NCBI RefSeq assembly: GCF_900163965.1
Contig: NZ_FULE01000092.1
Span: forward strand, 1-64,000
DNA from: Vibrio ruber DSM 16370
GTDB lineage: Bacteria > Pseudomonadota > Gammaproteobacteria > Enterobacterales > Vibrionaceae
Length of the DNA stretch: 64,000 nucleotides
Direction of reading: 5' to 3'
Shown one piece after another: positions 1 to 10,201 of this stretch; position 1 is the first letter of the stretch, and each line of letters opens with the position of its first letter. A program made the translations under genes and the position numbers. A model generated the notes under the pieces. That model ran no database searches. It was not told the origin of the DNA and worked only from the letters and a program-made list of their open reading frames with translations.

Positions 1-420
1 CCGGAGTGATTTTCAGGTCAAAATCCGGGGATTCCGGATTGAGCTGGGAGAAATCGAGTCTCTGATGCAGGGATATGACGGGATAGCGGATGCGGTGGTT
101 GCCGCGCCGGAGATGGCGGACGGTGAGCCCCGTCTGGTGGGTTACTATGTTGCTGAAGCAGGGACACAATCGGGAGAGGATTTCGAGGATGGTTTAAAAG
201 CCGAATTACGGCGACGTCTGCCGGATTACATGGTGCCGGGGATTTACATGGCGCTGGATGCCTTCCCGCTGACCCCGAATGGTAAGGTAGACCGCAAAGC
301 ATTACCTGAAGTTGATGCTTCGTCGCTGCCGCGCCGCACGTATGAAGCACCGCAGGGAGATATGGAAACCAGACTGGCGGTGATTTGGTCTGAGTTATTG
401 GGTGTTGAGCAAGTCGGTCG
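1..420 (+). repeat. A-domain end repeat shared with the Gly module
   Basis: Bases 1-420 match 6439-6858 almost perfectly (a few changes near 222-245 and 386), then diverge inside the T domain. The module left of the window therefore shares its A-domain C-terminal part with the Gly module. Confidence 0.92.
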
Positions 421-3400
421 TTATGACGATTTCTTCGCACTGGGCGGTTATTCGCTGGTTGCGATGCAGCTGATTTCTCGCATTCGTCAACAATTTGAGG
501 TTGAGCTGACATTAGCGGCTGTATTTGGCCAGCCGACCCTCTCTGCATTGGCCGGCGAGCTTGCTGAAGCTTCGCCGACACCCGTGAAATCGGCCATTGA
601 ACCATTAGCCACCGATGTGGCCCCACCGCTGTCTCTTGCTCAGCGGCGGCTATGGCTTTTATCTCAAATTGATGATGTGGCAACAACCGCTTACGTGATG
701 GTCGGGCGTTTCACTTTGCGCGGACAACTGAATGTTGCGGCTTTGCAACAAGCGTTTGATCATTTGATCTCGCGTCATCACATCTTACGCACTTGTATCG
801 ATATTCGCGATGGTGAGCCGGTACAGCACGTTTTGCCGGAAGGGCAGCGGATGATGCTCACTCAGATCGCCGCAGATGATGTTCAAGCCATGGCATCATT
901 TGCAACAAATATGGATCTTGCTACCGGGCCACTATTTCAGGGACAACTGATAGCGATTGATGCTCAGACACATATTTTGCGTCTGGCGATGCATCACATG
1001 ATTACCGATGGCTGGTCGATCAATCTGTTGATGAGAGAAGTCAGTCAACTTTATCGAGCTCTTATTGAGGATACCCCGAGTCCGCTGTCACCATTGTCGA
1101 TTCAGTACGGTGATTTTGCAGCGTGGCAACAGCAATACATACAAGATGATCTGCTGCAACAGCAAAGTGACTATTGGGTTGAGCAGTTACACGGGATTCC
1201 GGAATGTCTGACGTTACCGACTGATCGTGCTCGTCCTGCCAAACAGTCCTTTGATGGTGCCGAAATAAAACTCGTGCTGGATAAAGCATTAACCACAGCA
1301 CTGCAAAGCTTAAGCCGGGCACAGGGTTGTACGCTTTACATGACGTTACTCGCCAGTTGGTCTGCCTTGATGGGGCGTCTTGCCAGTCAGGATGATGTGG
1401 TGATCGGTTCTCCGATAGCAGGCCGGACCCGAACTGAATTAGAACAATTGATCGGGATGTTCGTGAATACGCAGGCAATGCGGGTCGATCTGTCTGATAA
1501 CCCGAACACGATTGAGCTGTTGACGCAGGTGAAAGCGACAGCTCTGGCTGCTCAGGCGCATCAGGAAATTCCGTTTGAACAGGTCGTAGAAGCGGTTGCA
1601 CCGACACGCAGCTTATCTCACTCACCGGTTTTTCAGGTGATGTTTGCTTTACAAAATGTTCCGGATGGTGAGCTGACGTTACCGGGGCTGTCCATCTCAG
1701 CGGTTGAAGCTGAAGTTTCAACGGTACAGTTTGATTTAAATCTCTTTGTCTATCCGTCAGATGATCAGCTTGAGGCTACCCTGCATTATGCAACGGCACT
1801 ATTTGATGCCGCCACAGTGGAACGTTATCTCGGCTACTGGCAAGCGTTGTTGCAGCAGATGGTAGCGGCACCGACACAAGCGGTCAGCTCCCTGAATATC
1901 CTCGCAGATGATGAACGTGACTTGGTGCTCAATCAGTTTAACCAGACACAAACTGCATTCCCCGATGATACCTGCCTGCACACCCTGATTGAGGCGCAGG
2001 TGGCGCGTAATCCTGATGCAACCGCCGTGGTATTTGAAGACCAGTCACTCAGTTACGCCGAGCTGAATGCCCGGGCCAACCAACTGGCGCACTGGCTGAT
2101 TGAGCAGGGCGTGCGTCCTGACAGCCGGGTGGCAGTGTGTCTGGAACGCAGCTGTGAGCTGGTGGTTTCCCTGCTGGCGATTCTCAAAGCGGGCGGTGCC
2201 TATGTGCCGCTTGACCCGGGGTATCCGGTTGAGCGGCTGACCTATATGTTGTCCGACAGTGCACCGGTAGCTTTGCTGACCACGGGGGCATTGCGCGACG
2301 TGTTGGGTGAAATCCCTGCCAGTACACGTCTGGTGGACTTAGCCTCAGCGGTGCAGCCATGGCTTGATTGCCCGCAGACCAACCCTGAAGTGGCGGAGCT
2401 GGCCAATCGTCATCTGGCGTACATCATTTACACCTCCGGTTCAACCGGCTTACCCAAAGGGGTGATGAACGAGCACCGTGGCGTGGTCAACCGGCTGTAC
2501 TGGATGCAACAGGACTACGGTTTTGGCAGTGATGATGTAGTGTTGCAGAAAACCCCGTTCAGTTTTGATGTCTCGGTGTGGGAGTTCTTCTGTCCGTTAT
2601 GGTCGGGTGCAACTCTGTTGATGGCCAAGCCGGAAGGACACAAAGACCCGGACTACTTAAAATCGCTGATAACCCGTCAAGGGGTGACTATCCTGCACTT
2701 TGTGCCACCAATGTTGCAGAGCTTCCTTGAGGTGGTAAGTCCTGGAGATTGCCCATCATTACGGCTGGTGTTCTGTAGCGGTGAAGCGCTGCCGGCAGAA
2801 GCGATTCGTAAGAGCTATGCCCGTCTGCCACAGATTGAATTACATAATCTGTATGGCCCGACGGAAGCGGCGGTGGATGTCACCGCGTGGCACTGTCCGC
2901 GGCAACTGGAAGGTGACCGGGTGTCAATTGGTCATCCGGTGGCGAATACTCAGATGTATGTGCTCGACAGTGACGGCCGTCCGGTACCGGTCGGGGTTGA
3001 AGGCGAGTTATACATTGGTGGTGTGCAGGTGGCGCGTGGTTATCTGAACCGCGATGAGCTGACCGCAGAGCGGTTTGTTGCCAATCCATACAACGAAGCT
3101 TATCCGGTGATGTACCGCACCGGTGATGTGGGTTGCTGGTTAGCGGACGGGACGATTGAGTACCGGGGTCGTAATGACGACCAGGTGAAAATCCGAGGTT
3201 TCCGCATCGAGCTGGGTGAAATCAGCTCGGCGTTACAAAGCTGCACCGGGGTGCAGGATGCGGTGGTGATTGCGCGTGCCTTTGGTGAGAATGGCGACAA
3301 ACAGCTCGTGGGTTACTACACCGCGGTGAATCAGGATACGGTACCGGATGTGGCAACACTGAAAGCTGAATTGTCTGAGCGTTTACCGGCGCATATGGTA

Positions 3401-6400
3401 CCGGCGGTGTATGTACTGATTGATGCAATGCCATTAACACCGAACGGTAAAGTGAACCGTAAAGCGCTGCCTGAGCCGGATATCAGTTCAGTGGTGCGGC
3501 ATGAATATCAGGCACCGGTCGGGAATGCCGAGGAAAAACTGGCGGCGATTTGGTCTGAGTTATTGGGTGTTGAACAGGTCGGCCGGTCAGACAACTTCTT
3601 TGAGCTGGGCGGTCACTCTCTGCTGGCGGTGCGGATGGCTGAGCGACTGCGGCAGCACGGTTATCAGCTCGTGATCCGTCATCTGTTTTCCCGGATCACA
3701 CTGGCAGAGCTGGCAGAGACTTTGGAACAACAAGATGCCAGCAGCGAAATCGAGATACCGCCGAATCTGATCCCGGACAATTGTCAGCACATCACACCGG
3801 AGATGTTACCGCTGGTGACACTCGATCAGAAAGAGATTGATGTGATCAGTCAGACGGTGACTGGCGGTGCTGCCAATATCCAGGATATTTATCCGCTGGC
3901 ACCGCTCCAGGAAGGTATTCTGTTCCATCACCTGTTAGAGCAACAAGGTGACCCTTATGTGACACGCGTGGTGCAAAGTTTCAGACATGAAACGGATATT
4001 GAGACGTTCATCGCTGCGCTCCAGCATGTGGTGCAACGACATGACATTCTGCGTACGGCAGTGGTTTGGGATGGTCTGGAGACGCCTGTTCAGGTGGTTT
4101 GGCGTCAGGCTCCGGTTGTACTGCAAACGCTACGGACGGAGCAGCTGGATAATGGCGACAAGAGTGATGATGTTGCCACTCGGTTGTGCCAATACTTTGA
4201 CCCGGCTGATACCCGAATGGATATTCAGCGGGCGCCGATGATTGAAGCCTATCAAGTGGCCGATCCGGCGCAAGACCGTTGGCTGCTGTGTTTTCTGCTC
4301 CATCATTTGTGTAATGATCACACCACGCTGGAACTCCTGATCGAAGAAGTACAAGCCTATATCAGCGGCCGTGAGGCAGAACTGCCAAGGCCGTTACCAT
4401 TCCGCAACTTTGTTGCTCAGACCACGCAAAAAGCCAATCAAGAGGCGCATCTTGATTATTTCCGCGAGTTGCTTGGTGAGATTGATGAGCCTTGTGATCC
4501 CTTCGGGTTGCAAGCCATTGGTGATGATACCCATGTTGAAGCCACGCATGTAGCAATTGCAGATGATGTCGCGCAGACAATCCGTGAGCTGTCCCGGCGT
4601 TTCAGCATCAGCCCGGCGGCATTGTTCCATCTGGCGTGGGGTGTGGTTGCCCAGCGAGCCACCGGGCAAGAGGATGTGGTCTTCGGCACAGTTCTGTTTG
4701 GCCGGATGGCCGGTGGTGACGGGGCCGATCGGGTGTTAGGGATGTTCCTCAATACCTTGCCGCTGCGAATCTCCCTTGGTGCAGATACTTCAGTTGAATC
4801 CGCACTGAGACAGACTCAGCAGCGTTTGGCTGAATTACTTGAACATGAACACACATCTCTCGCCTTGGCACAGCAGTGCAGCGGTGTGAGTAATCACAGC
4901 CCGCTATTCAGTTCACTGCTCAACTATCGCTATGAAGGGGGAAGTGCTCAAACGACCCCTGCAGACCAAGGGACACTTGGCACCCTTGAGATGGCGGCAG
5001 AGAATACCAACTACCCGCTGACGGTGGCCGTCAATGACATTGTGACGGGTGGCTTCTCGTTAGATATTCATGTCAGTCAGCGTATTGGGGGCGAGCGGGT
5101 CGGTGCGATGATCGTGACAGTACTGAATGCGTTAGTGAGCACGCTGATGACTCAGCCTGATGTATCGGTGAGCCGGTTGAAACTGTTACCTGCGGGTGAA
5201 CGTGATTTAGTGCTCAACCAGTTTAATCAGACCGCAATGCCATATCCCGGGCACGCATGCCTTCACCAGTTATTCGAAAAACAAGCCGTGCAGACCCCTG
5301 ATGCACCAGCTGTAGTCTCGGGCGATGACTCCTTAAGTTATGCCGCGCTGAATACCCAGGCCAATCAGCTAGCCCATCGCCTGATTGCACTCGGCGTGAC
5401 GCCGGGCAGCTATGTTGCGGTGATGGTCGAACGCAACTGCGCGATGGTCACCACCTTACTGGCAACGCTCAAAGCCGGTGGTGCCTACGTACCGCTAGAC
5501 CCGCTGTTCCCGTCCGAGCGGCTGCAATACATGGTGGCCGACAGTCGCCCGGTGGTGCTGATTACCGACGGGACGGTTGATATTGCCGCGACATTCGGTG
5601 CGCAGGCGTCGCAGCTACAGGTTTTGACACTCAATCGTGAATCATGGGCGGATGAGCCGACAGATAACCCGGTGGTTCCGGCACTGAGCAGCGAGCATCT
5701 GGCGTATGTAATTTATACCTCCGGCTCAACCGGACAACCGAAAGGGGTAATGGTGCCGCATCGCTCGGTGGTCAACTTCCTGACCAGTCAGCAGCATCAG
5801 CATCAGGTCAGCGGGGATGACCGCTTACTGGCGGTGACCACGATTTCATTTGATATTCATGTGCTGGAAATCTACCTGCCGCTGTTAAACGGTGCGGCAT
5901 TGCACCTGGCGGACAAAGCGCTGTCACGGGATGGGGAAGCATTAGCCGCTTATCTTGATAGTCAGGATATCACGCTGTTTCAGGCGACGCCGGCAACGTG
6001 GAAGCTGTTATTGGCAGCGGACTGGCAGGGCTCACCGCGGTTAAGCGGTCTGATTGGCGGTGAATCATTCTCGAAAGTTTTGGCGGATGAGATTCTCACT
6101 CGCGTCGGTCGGTTATGGAATATGTATGGCCCGACAGAGACCACCGTCTGGTCTGCGACACATCCGTTGAGTTTAACGGATGAGGGGGTATTGATTGGTC
6201 AGCCGATAGGCAACACGCGGATTTATATTTTGGATGCGTCGCACCAGCCGGTGCCGGTCGGAGTCAGTGGAGAGATTTATATTGCGGGTGCAGGGGTAAC
6301 GGCTGGGTATCTTAACCGTGATGACTTAACTGCTGAGCGTTTTATCCCTGACCCGTTTGTGACTGAATCTGACGAGCTGATGTACCAAACCGGTGACTTG

Positions 6401-9400
6401 GGTCGCTGGGACAGTGAAGGCCGGATTACCTGCTTAGGCCGGAGTGATTTTCAGGTCAAAATCCGGGGATTCCGGATTGAGCTGGGAGAAATCGAGTCTC
6501 TGATGCAGGGATATGACGGGATAGCGGATGCGGTGGTTGCCGCGCCGGAGATGGCGGACGGTGAGCCCCGTCTGGTGGGTTACTATGTTGCTGAAGCAGG
6601 GACACAATCGGGAGAGGATTTCGAGGATGGTTTAAAAGCCGAATTACGGCGACGTCTGCCGGATTACATGGTACCGGGAATTTACATAGCGCTGGATGCC
6701 TTCCCGCTGACCCCGAATGGTAAGGTAGACCGCAAAGCATTACCTGAAGTTGATGCTTCGTCGCTGCCGCGCCGCACGTATGAAGCACCGCAGGGAGATA
6801 TGGAAACCAGACTGGCGGCGATTTGGTCTGAGTTATTGGGTGTTGAGCAAGTCGGTCGGGCGGACGATTTCTTTGAGCTGGGCGGTCACTCCCTGCTGGC
6901 AGTGCGGATGGTCTCTCGGGTACGTGAACAGTTGGGTCGGGAGTTATCACTGGCAACACTGTTTTCCCATTCAACCTTACATGAAGTGGCAGCCCTGCTT
7001 GATGAGGCGCAAGGCGCGACATTACCGGCAATTACACCGTTGGCTGAAGGGGAAGCGATTCCATTATCACTGGCACAGAAACGGTTGTGGTTCTTGTCGC
7101 AAATGGATCCGGATTCCGCTTCAGCGTACGTAATTTCCGGTGGGCTACGTTTGGAAGGGGCGTTAAACATTGATGCGTTACAGCGGGCGCTGAATCAGAT
7201 TGTTGCCCGTCATGCACCGTTGCGGACACACTTTGCGGATCTTGATGGTGTTCCTGTGCAGATAGTCAGCAAAGTCCGCCATGAGTTCCCGATCCATTGG
7301 TTGGATGGTGAGGCTTTGATCGATGAATTATCACCGTTCCAGCCCCAGTTTGAGTTAACCCGAGGCTCATTAATTCAAGGGCAACTGATCCGGATTCATG
7401 AAAACGAGCATTGGTTACGGATAGCCATGCACCACATGATTGCGGATGGCTGGTCGATTGGCGTGCTGACCCGCGAACTCTCGGCTTTATATCGTGCATT
7501 CTGTCAGGGACTGGCGGATCCATTACCTCCCTTGCGTATCCAGTATGGTGATTATGCTGCATGGCAGCAGACCCATCTACAGGGTGAAGTACTACAACGT
7601 CAGCAGCAGTATTGGACGGAACAACTGCGTGATATTCCCGACTGTCTGACTTTACCGACAGATCGACCTCGTCCGGCGACACAGAATTATACCGGGGCTG
7701 CAATTCCGGTCAGTTTATCATCGTCGCTCACGGCATCTTTACGTGAATTCAGTCAGCAGCACCGCTGTACGCTTTACATGACCCTGCTGGCCGGATGGTC
7801 GGTGATCATGAGTCGGCTCTCCGGTCAGGAAGATATTGTGATCGGTTCACCGGTTGCCGGTCGAACGCAAACTGAACTGGAAGACTTGATCGGTATGTTT
7901 GTCAACACGCAAGCATTACGGATCAACCTAAGTGAGCAGCCGGATAGCGTGACATTGCTGAATCAGATCAAAACGACATCGCTACAGGCGCAGGCACATC
8001 AGGATATCCCGTTTGAGCAGGTCGTTGAGGCCGTTACGCCCGCACGGAGTCTTGCGCATAGTCCAATCTTTCAGGTGTTGTTTGCACTACAAAACTTACC
8101 GGAAGAACAGATTGAGCTCGATGGTATGCATCTGTCGTTGTTAGCGGAAGAATCCAATAGTGCCCAGTTTGATCTGAGTTTGATCGTTCATGAGTCCGCC
8201 GATCGCATTGAAGGAGCGCTGAATTATGCGGCAGCACTATTTGAGCCTGAAACCGTACAACGCTACCTCAGCTACTGGATTACCTTGTTAGAAGCAATGG
8301 TGCGCCAGCCTGAGTTACCGGTGAACGCACTGCCGATGCTGACCGACAGTGAGCAGCAACACCTGCTCCACCATATCAATCAGACCCATAACCCTTATCC
8401 GTCCGATTGCGGGGTACATACGCTGTTCAGCCAACAGGCAAGCACATCACCGGATGCGATTGCCGTTATCACTGAAACCGGCGAATGGCATTATGCCGCG
8501 TTAGAAGCACGCGCCAATGCGCTGGCACAGCGGCTGCAAACCCTTGGTGTGACTGTCGGGCAGCGGGTTGCGGTGCGCTTGCCGCGATCAGCGGCGTTAG
8601 TGGTGGCGGAGCTGGCGATTCTCAAAGTCGGTGCGGTGTATGTCCCGCTTGATCCCGCAGCACCAGCGGAGCGGCTCGACTATGTGCTCTGCGACAGTGG
8701 TGCAACGCTCATGCTTGCAGAGCCCGGTACCGCGGATGATTACCCGTCTCAGCAGATCTTAGAGCTGACACCGTCACTGCTTAATGAGACCCGTGATGAA
8801 CCGATCGCGGTTGCTGTCAGCGGTGATGCGCCGGCCTATGTGATGTACACCTCGGGCTCGACCGGTCAGCCAAAAGGTGTCGTCGTGCCACATCGGGCGA
8901 TTGCCAGACTGGTGCTGAATAACGGTTATATGGCGGTGCAACCGTCAGACCGGGTCGCGCTGGCGGCCAACCCTGCCTTTGATGCCACTACCTTAGAAGT
9001 ATGGGCTCCGCTGCTCAATGGTGCTGCTGTCGTGGTGATTGAGCAAGAGACGTTACTCAACGTACAGTCTTTTGCCCAAGCGCTGATTCATCATCGGGTC
9101 AGTATTCTGTGGCTGACGGTGGGGCTGTTCAATCAGTATGCGCAAGGGTTAAAAGCAGTGTTGCCAAGTCTGCGTTATCTGCTGGTGGGCGGCGATGCCC
9201 TTGACCCGGCCGTAATCCGTCGGGTGCTGGCGGAGAGTGCGCCACAACATCTGCTCAATGGTTACGGCCCGACAGAAACCACCACATTTGCCTTAACTCA
9301 TGCAATCACGTCAGTTGATGAAGACGCGGTAAGTATTCCGCTGGGTCGTCCGATTGGGAATACCCAAGTCTATCTGCTCAACACACACGGCCAGCCGGTG

Positions 9401-10186
9401 CCACAAGGCGTGGTAGGAGAGCTGCATATCGGCGGTGACGGTGTGGCGTTGGGTTATCTCAATCAGGATGAGCTGACCGCAGAGCGGTTTATCCCAGACC
9501 CGTATTCATCACGCCCGGATGCGCGGATGTACCGGACGGGTGACCTTGGATATTTGCGAGCCGACGGGACAATCGAGTTTGTCGGGCGGAATGATTTTCA
9601 GGTCAAGGTCCGGGGTTTCCGGATTGAGCTGGGTGAGATTGAGTCAGCGCTGGTGTCATGTGGTGTGGCGTCAGCGGTGGTGATTGCCAGCGGCGATGCT
9701 GCATCGAAACGACTGGTGGCTTACTTCACAGCGGGTGATGAGGCTTTGACGGCAAGTGAACTGAAGTCGCGTTTGGCGAAGCATTTACCGGATTACATGG
9801 TACCGGCGGCTTATGTTGCGCTGGCAGAGATGCCGCTGACGGCCAACGGTAAGGTGGATCGCAAAGCATTGCCGGAGCCGGATGAAACAGCATTGGTTCG
9901 CCGGGAATATGAAGCGCCATTGGGCGAACTCGAAGAGATGGTTGCCGAGATTTGGCAAGCGCTGCTTCAGGTTGAAGCTGTCGGTCGTCAGGATAGTTTC
10001 TTTGAGCTGGGCGGGCATTCATTGCTGGCTGCCCAATTGATTTCAAGAATTCGCAATGAACTGGATTTGGAAGTGCCATTGGTTGAGCTTTTCTCTCATC
10101 CCACATTAGCCGCGTTCAGTCAACGTGTGGCTTACATCGGTCTTGCTGAGTTTGATGTCAGCGATTTAATGGATTTAGCAGAATAA
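2..10186 (+). CDS. NRPS subunit A, 5'-partial: (A)-T / C-A(Ser)-T / E/C-A(Gly)-T / C-A(Val-like)-T
   Basis: The frame is open from base 2, so the gene starts left of the window; the ATG at 65 is internal. Order seen: end of an A domain (to about 330), T with GGYS instead of GGHS (about 443), C with HHMITDGW (about 992), A (about 1975-3480), T, dual epimerization/condensation domain with the diagnostic HHLxxxxGD (HHLLEQQGD, about 3925) and HHLCNDH, A (5250-6760), T, C with HHMIADGW, A (8400-9880), T. Specificity residues aligned by eye to GrsA: DVWHFSLVDK, the known serine code (EntF); DILQLGMVWK, glycine type; DALWLGGTFK, valine type. The dual E/C domain implies that Ser enters as L and is epimerized before joining Gly. 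There is no TE; the chain passes to the next gene 15 bp downstream. Domain calls are firm, Ser and Gly good, Val probable. Confidence 0.93.
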   Translation, partial: RSDFQVKIRGFRIELGEIESLMQGYDGIADAVVAAPEMADGEPRLVGYYVAEAGTQSGEDFEDGLKAELRRRLPDYMVPGIYMALDAFPLTPNGKVDRKALPEVDASSLPRRTYEAPQGDMETRLAVIWSELLGVEQVGRYDDFFALGGYSLVAMQLISRIRQQFEVELTLAAVFGQPTLSALAGELAEASPTPVKSAIEPLATDVAPPLSLAQRRLWLLSQIDDVATTAYVMVGRFTLRGQLNVAALQQAFDHLISRHHILRTCIDIRDGEPVQHVLPEGQRMMLTQIAADDVQAMASFATNMDLATGPLFQGQLIAIDAQTHILRLAMHHMITDGWSINLLMREVSQLYRALIEDTPSPLSPLSIQYGDFAAWQQQYIQDDLLQQQSDYWVEQLHGIPECLTLPTDRARPAKQSFDGAEIKLVLDKALTTALQSLSRAQGCTLYMTLLASWSALMGRLASQDDVVIGSPIAGRTRTELEQLIGMFVNTQAMRVDLSDNPNTIELLTQVKATALAAQAHQEIPFEQVVEAVAPTRSLSHSPVFQVMFALQNVPDGELTLPGLSISAVEAEVSTVQFDLNLFVYPSDDQLEATLHYATALFDAATVERYLGYWQALLQQMVAAPTQAVSSLNILADDERDLVLNQFNQTQTAFPDDTCLHTLIEAQVARNPDATAVVFEDQSLSYAELNARANQLAHWLIEQGVRPDSRVAVCLERSCELVVSLLAILKAGGAYVPLDPGYPVERLTYMLSDSAPVALLTTGALRDVLGEIPASTRLVDLASAVQPWLDCPQTNPEVAELANRHLAYIIYTSGSTGLPKGVMNEHRGVVNRLYWMQQDYGFGSDDVVLQKTPFSFDVSVWEFFCPLWSGATLLMAKPEGHKDPDYLKSLITRQGVTILHFVPPMLQSFLEVVSPGDCPSLRLVFCSGEALPAEAIRKSYARLPQIELHNLYGPTEAAVDVTAWHCPRQLEGDRVSIGHPVANTQMYVLDSDGRPVPVGVEGELYIGGVQVARGYLNRDELTAERFVANPYNEAYPVMYRTGDVGCWLADGTIEYRGRNDDQVKIRGFRIELGEISSALQSCTGVQDAVVIARAFGENGDKQLVGYYTAVNQDTVPDVATLKAELSERLPAHMVPAVYVLIDAMPLTPNGKVNRKALPEPDISSVVRHEYQAPVGNAEEKLAAIWSELLGVEQVGRSDNFFELGGHSLLAVRMAERLRQHGYQLVIRHLFSRITLAELAETLEQQDASSEIEIPPNLIPDNCQHITPEMLPLVTLDQKEIDVISQTVTGGAANIQDIYPLAPLQEGILFHHLLEQQGDPYVTRVVQSFRHETDIETFIAALQHVVQRHDILRTAVVWDGLETPVQVVWRQAPVVLQTLRTEQLDNGDKSDDVATRLCQYFDPADTRMDIQRAPMIEAYQVADPAQDRWLLCFLLHHLCNDHTTLELLIEEVQAYISGREAELPRPLPFRNFVAQTTQKANQEAHLDYFRELLGEIDEPCDPFGLQAIGDDTHVEATHVAIADDVAQTIRELSRRFSISPAALFHLAWGVVAQRATGQEDVVFGTVLFGRMAGGDGADRVLGMFLNTLPLRISLGADTSVESALRQTQQRLAELLEHEHTSLALAQQCSGVSNHSPLFSSLLNYRYEGGSAQTTPADQGTLGTLEMAAENTNYPLTVAVNDIVTGGFSLDIHVSQRIGGERVGAMIVTVLNALVSTLMTQPDVSVSRLKLLPAGERDLVLNQFNQTAMPYPGHACLHQLFEKQAVQTPDAPAVVSGDDSLSYAALNTQANQLAHRLIALGVTPGSYVAVMVERNCAMVTTLLATLKAGGAYVPLDPLFPSERLQYMVADSRPVVLITDGTVDIAATFGAQASQLQVLTLNRESWADEPTDNPVVPALSSEHLAYVIYTSGSTGQPKGVMVPHRSVVNFLTSQQHQHQVSGDDRLLAVTTISFDIHVLEIYLPLLNGAALHLADKALSRDGEALAAYLDSQDITLFQATPATWKLLLAADWQGSPRLSGLIGGESFSKVLADEILTRVGRLWNMYGPTETTVWSATHPLSLTDEGVLIGQPIGNTRIYILDASHQPVPVGVSGEIYIAGAGVTAGYLNRDDLTAERFIPDPFVTESDELMYQTGDLGRWDSEGRITCLGRSDFQVKIRGFRIELGEIESLMQGYDGIADAVVAAPEMADGEPRLVGYYVAEAGTQSGEDFEDGLKAELRRRLPDYMVPGIYIALDAFPLTPNGKVDRKALPEVDASSLPRRTYEAPQGDMETRLAAIWSELLGVEQVGRADDFFELGGHSLLAVRMVSRVREQLGRELSLATLFSHSTLHEVAALLDEAQGATLPAITPLAEGEAIPLSLAQKRLWFLSQMDPDSASAYVISGGLRLEGALNIDALQRALNQIVARHAPLRTHFADLDGVPVQIVSKVRHEFPIHWLDGEALIDELSPFQPQFELTRGSLIQGQLIRIHENEHWLRIAMHHMIADGWSIGVLTRELSALYRAFCQGLADPLPPLRIQYGDYAAWQQTHLQGEVLQRQQQYWTEQLRDIPDCLTLPTDRPRPATQNYTGAAIPVSLSSSLTASLREFSQQHRCTLYMTLLAGWSVIMSRLSGQEDIVIGSPVAGRTQTELEDLIGMFVNTQALRINLSEQPDSVTLLNQIKTTSLQAQAHQDIPFEQVVEAVTPARSLAHSPIFQVLFALQNLPEEQIELDGMHLSLLAEESNSAQFDLSLIVHESADRIEGALNYAAALFEPETVQRYLSYWITLLEAMVRQPELPVNALPMLTDSEQQHLLHHINQTHNPYPSDCGVHTLFSQQASTSPDAIAVITETGEWHYAALEARANALAQRLQTLGVTVGQRVAVRLPRSAALVVAELAILKVGAVYVPLDPAAPAERLDYVLCDSGATLMLAEPGTADDYPSQQILELTPSLLNETRDEPIAVAVSGDAPAYVMYTSGSTGQPKGVVVPHRAIARLVLNNGYMAVQPSDRVALAANPAFDATTLEVWAPLLNGAAVVVIEQETLLNVQSFAQALIHHRVSILWLTVGLFNQYAQGLKAVLPSLRYLLVGGDALDPAVIRRVLAESAPQHLLNGYGPTETTTFALTHAITSVDEDAVSIPLGRPIGNTQVYLLNTHGQPVPQGVVGELHIGGDGVALGYLNQDELTAERFIPDPYSSRPDARMYRTGDLGYLRADGTIEFVGRNDFQVKVRGFRIELGEIESALVSCGVASAVVIASGDAASKRLVAYFTAGDEALTASELKSRLAKHLPDYMVPAAYVALAEMPLTANGKVDRKALPEPDETALVRREYEAPLGELEEMVAEIWQALLQVEAVGRQDSFFELGGHSLLAAQLISRIRNELDLEVPLVELFSHPTLAAFSQRVAYIGLAEFDVSDLMDLAE
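1928..3640 (+). repeat. Serine-module repeat, copy 1 of 4
   Basis: A-T region nearly identical at DNA level to 14909-16620, 18212-19920 and 28001-29712, including long stretches without any change. Such uniformity, also at silent sites, indicates recent duplication or gene conversion. Confidence 0.9.
8318..9900 (+). repeat. Valine-module repeat, copy 1 of 2
   Basis: Nearly identical to 21329-22925, except for a diverged patch in the N-terminal part of the A domain (about 8630-8810 against 21640-21850). The specificity region itself is almost unchanged. Confidence 0.88.
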
Positions 10187-10201
10187 TGGGAGACATACAC
10201 C

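Noticed and set aside
1062-1721. Long minus-strand open frames throughout the NRPS genes (for example 1062-1721, 6456-7031, 23687-24079)
   Set aside because: They lie antisense to conserved NRPS domains, have no ribosome sites or family features, and recur wherever a module is repeated.
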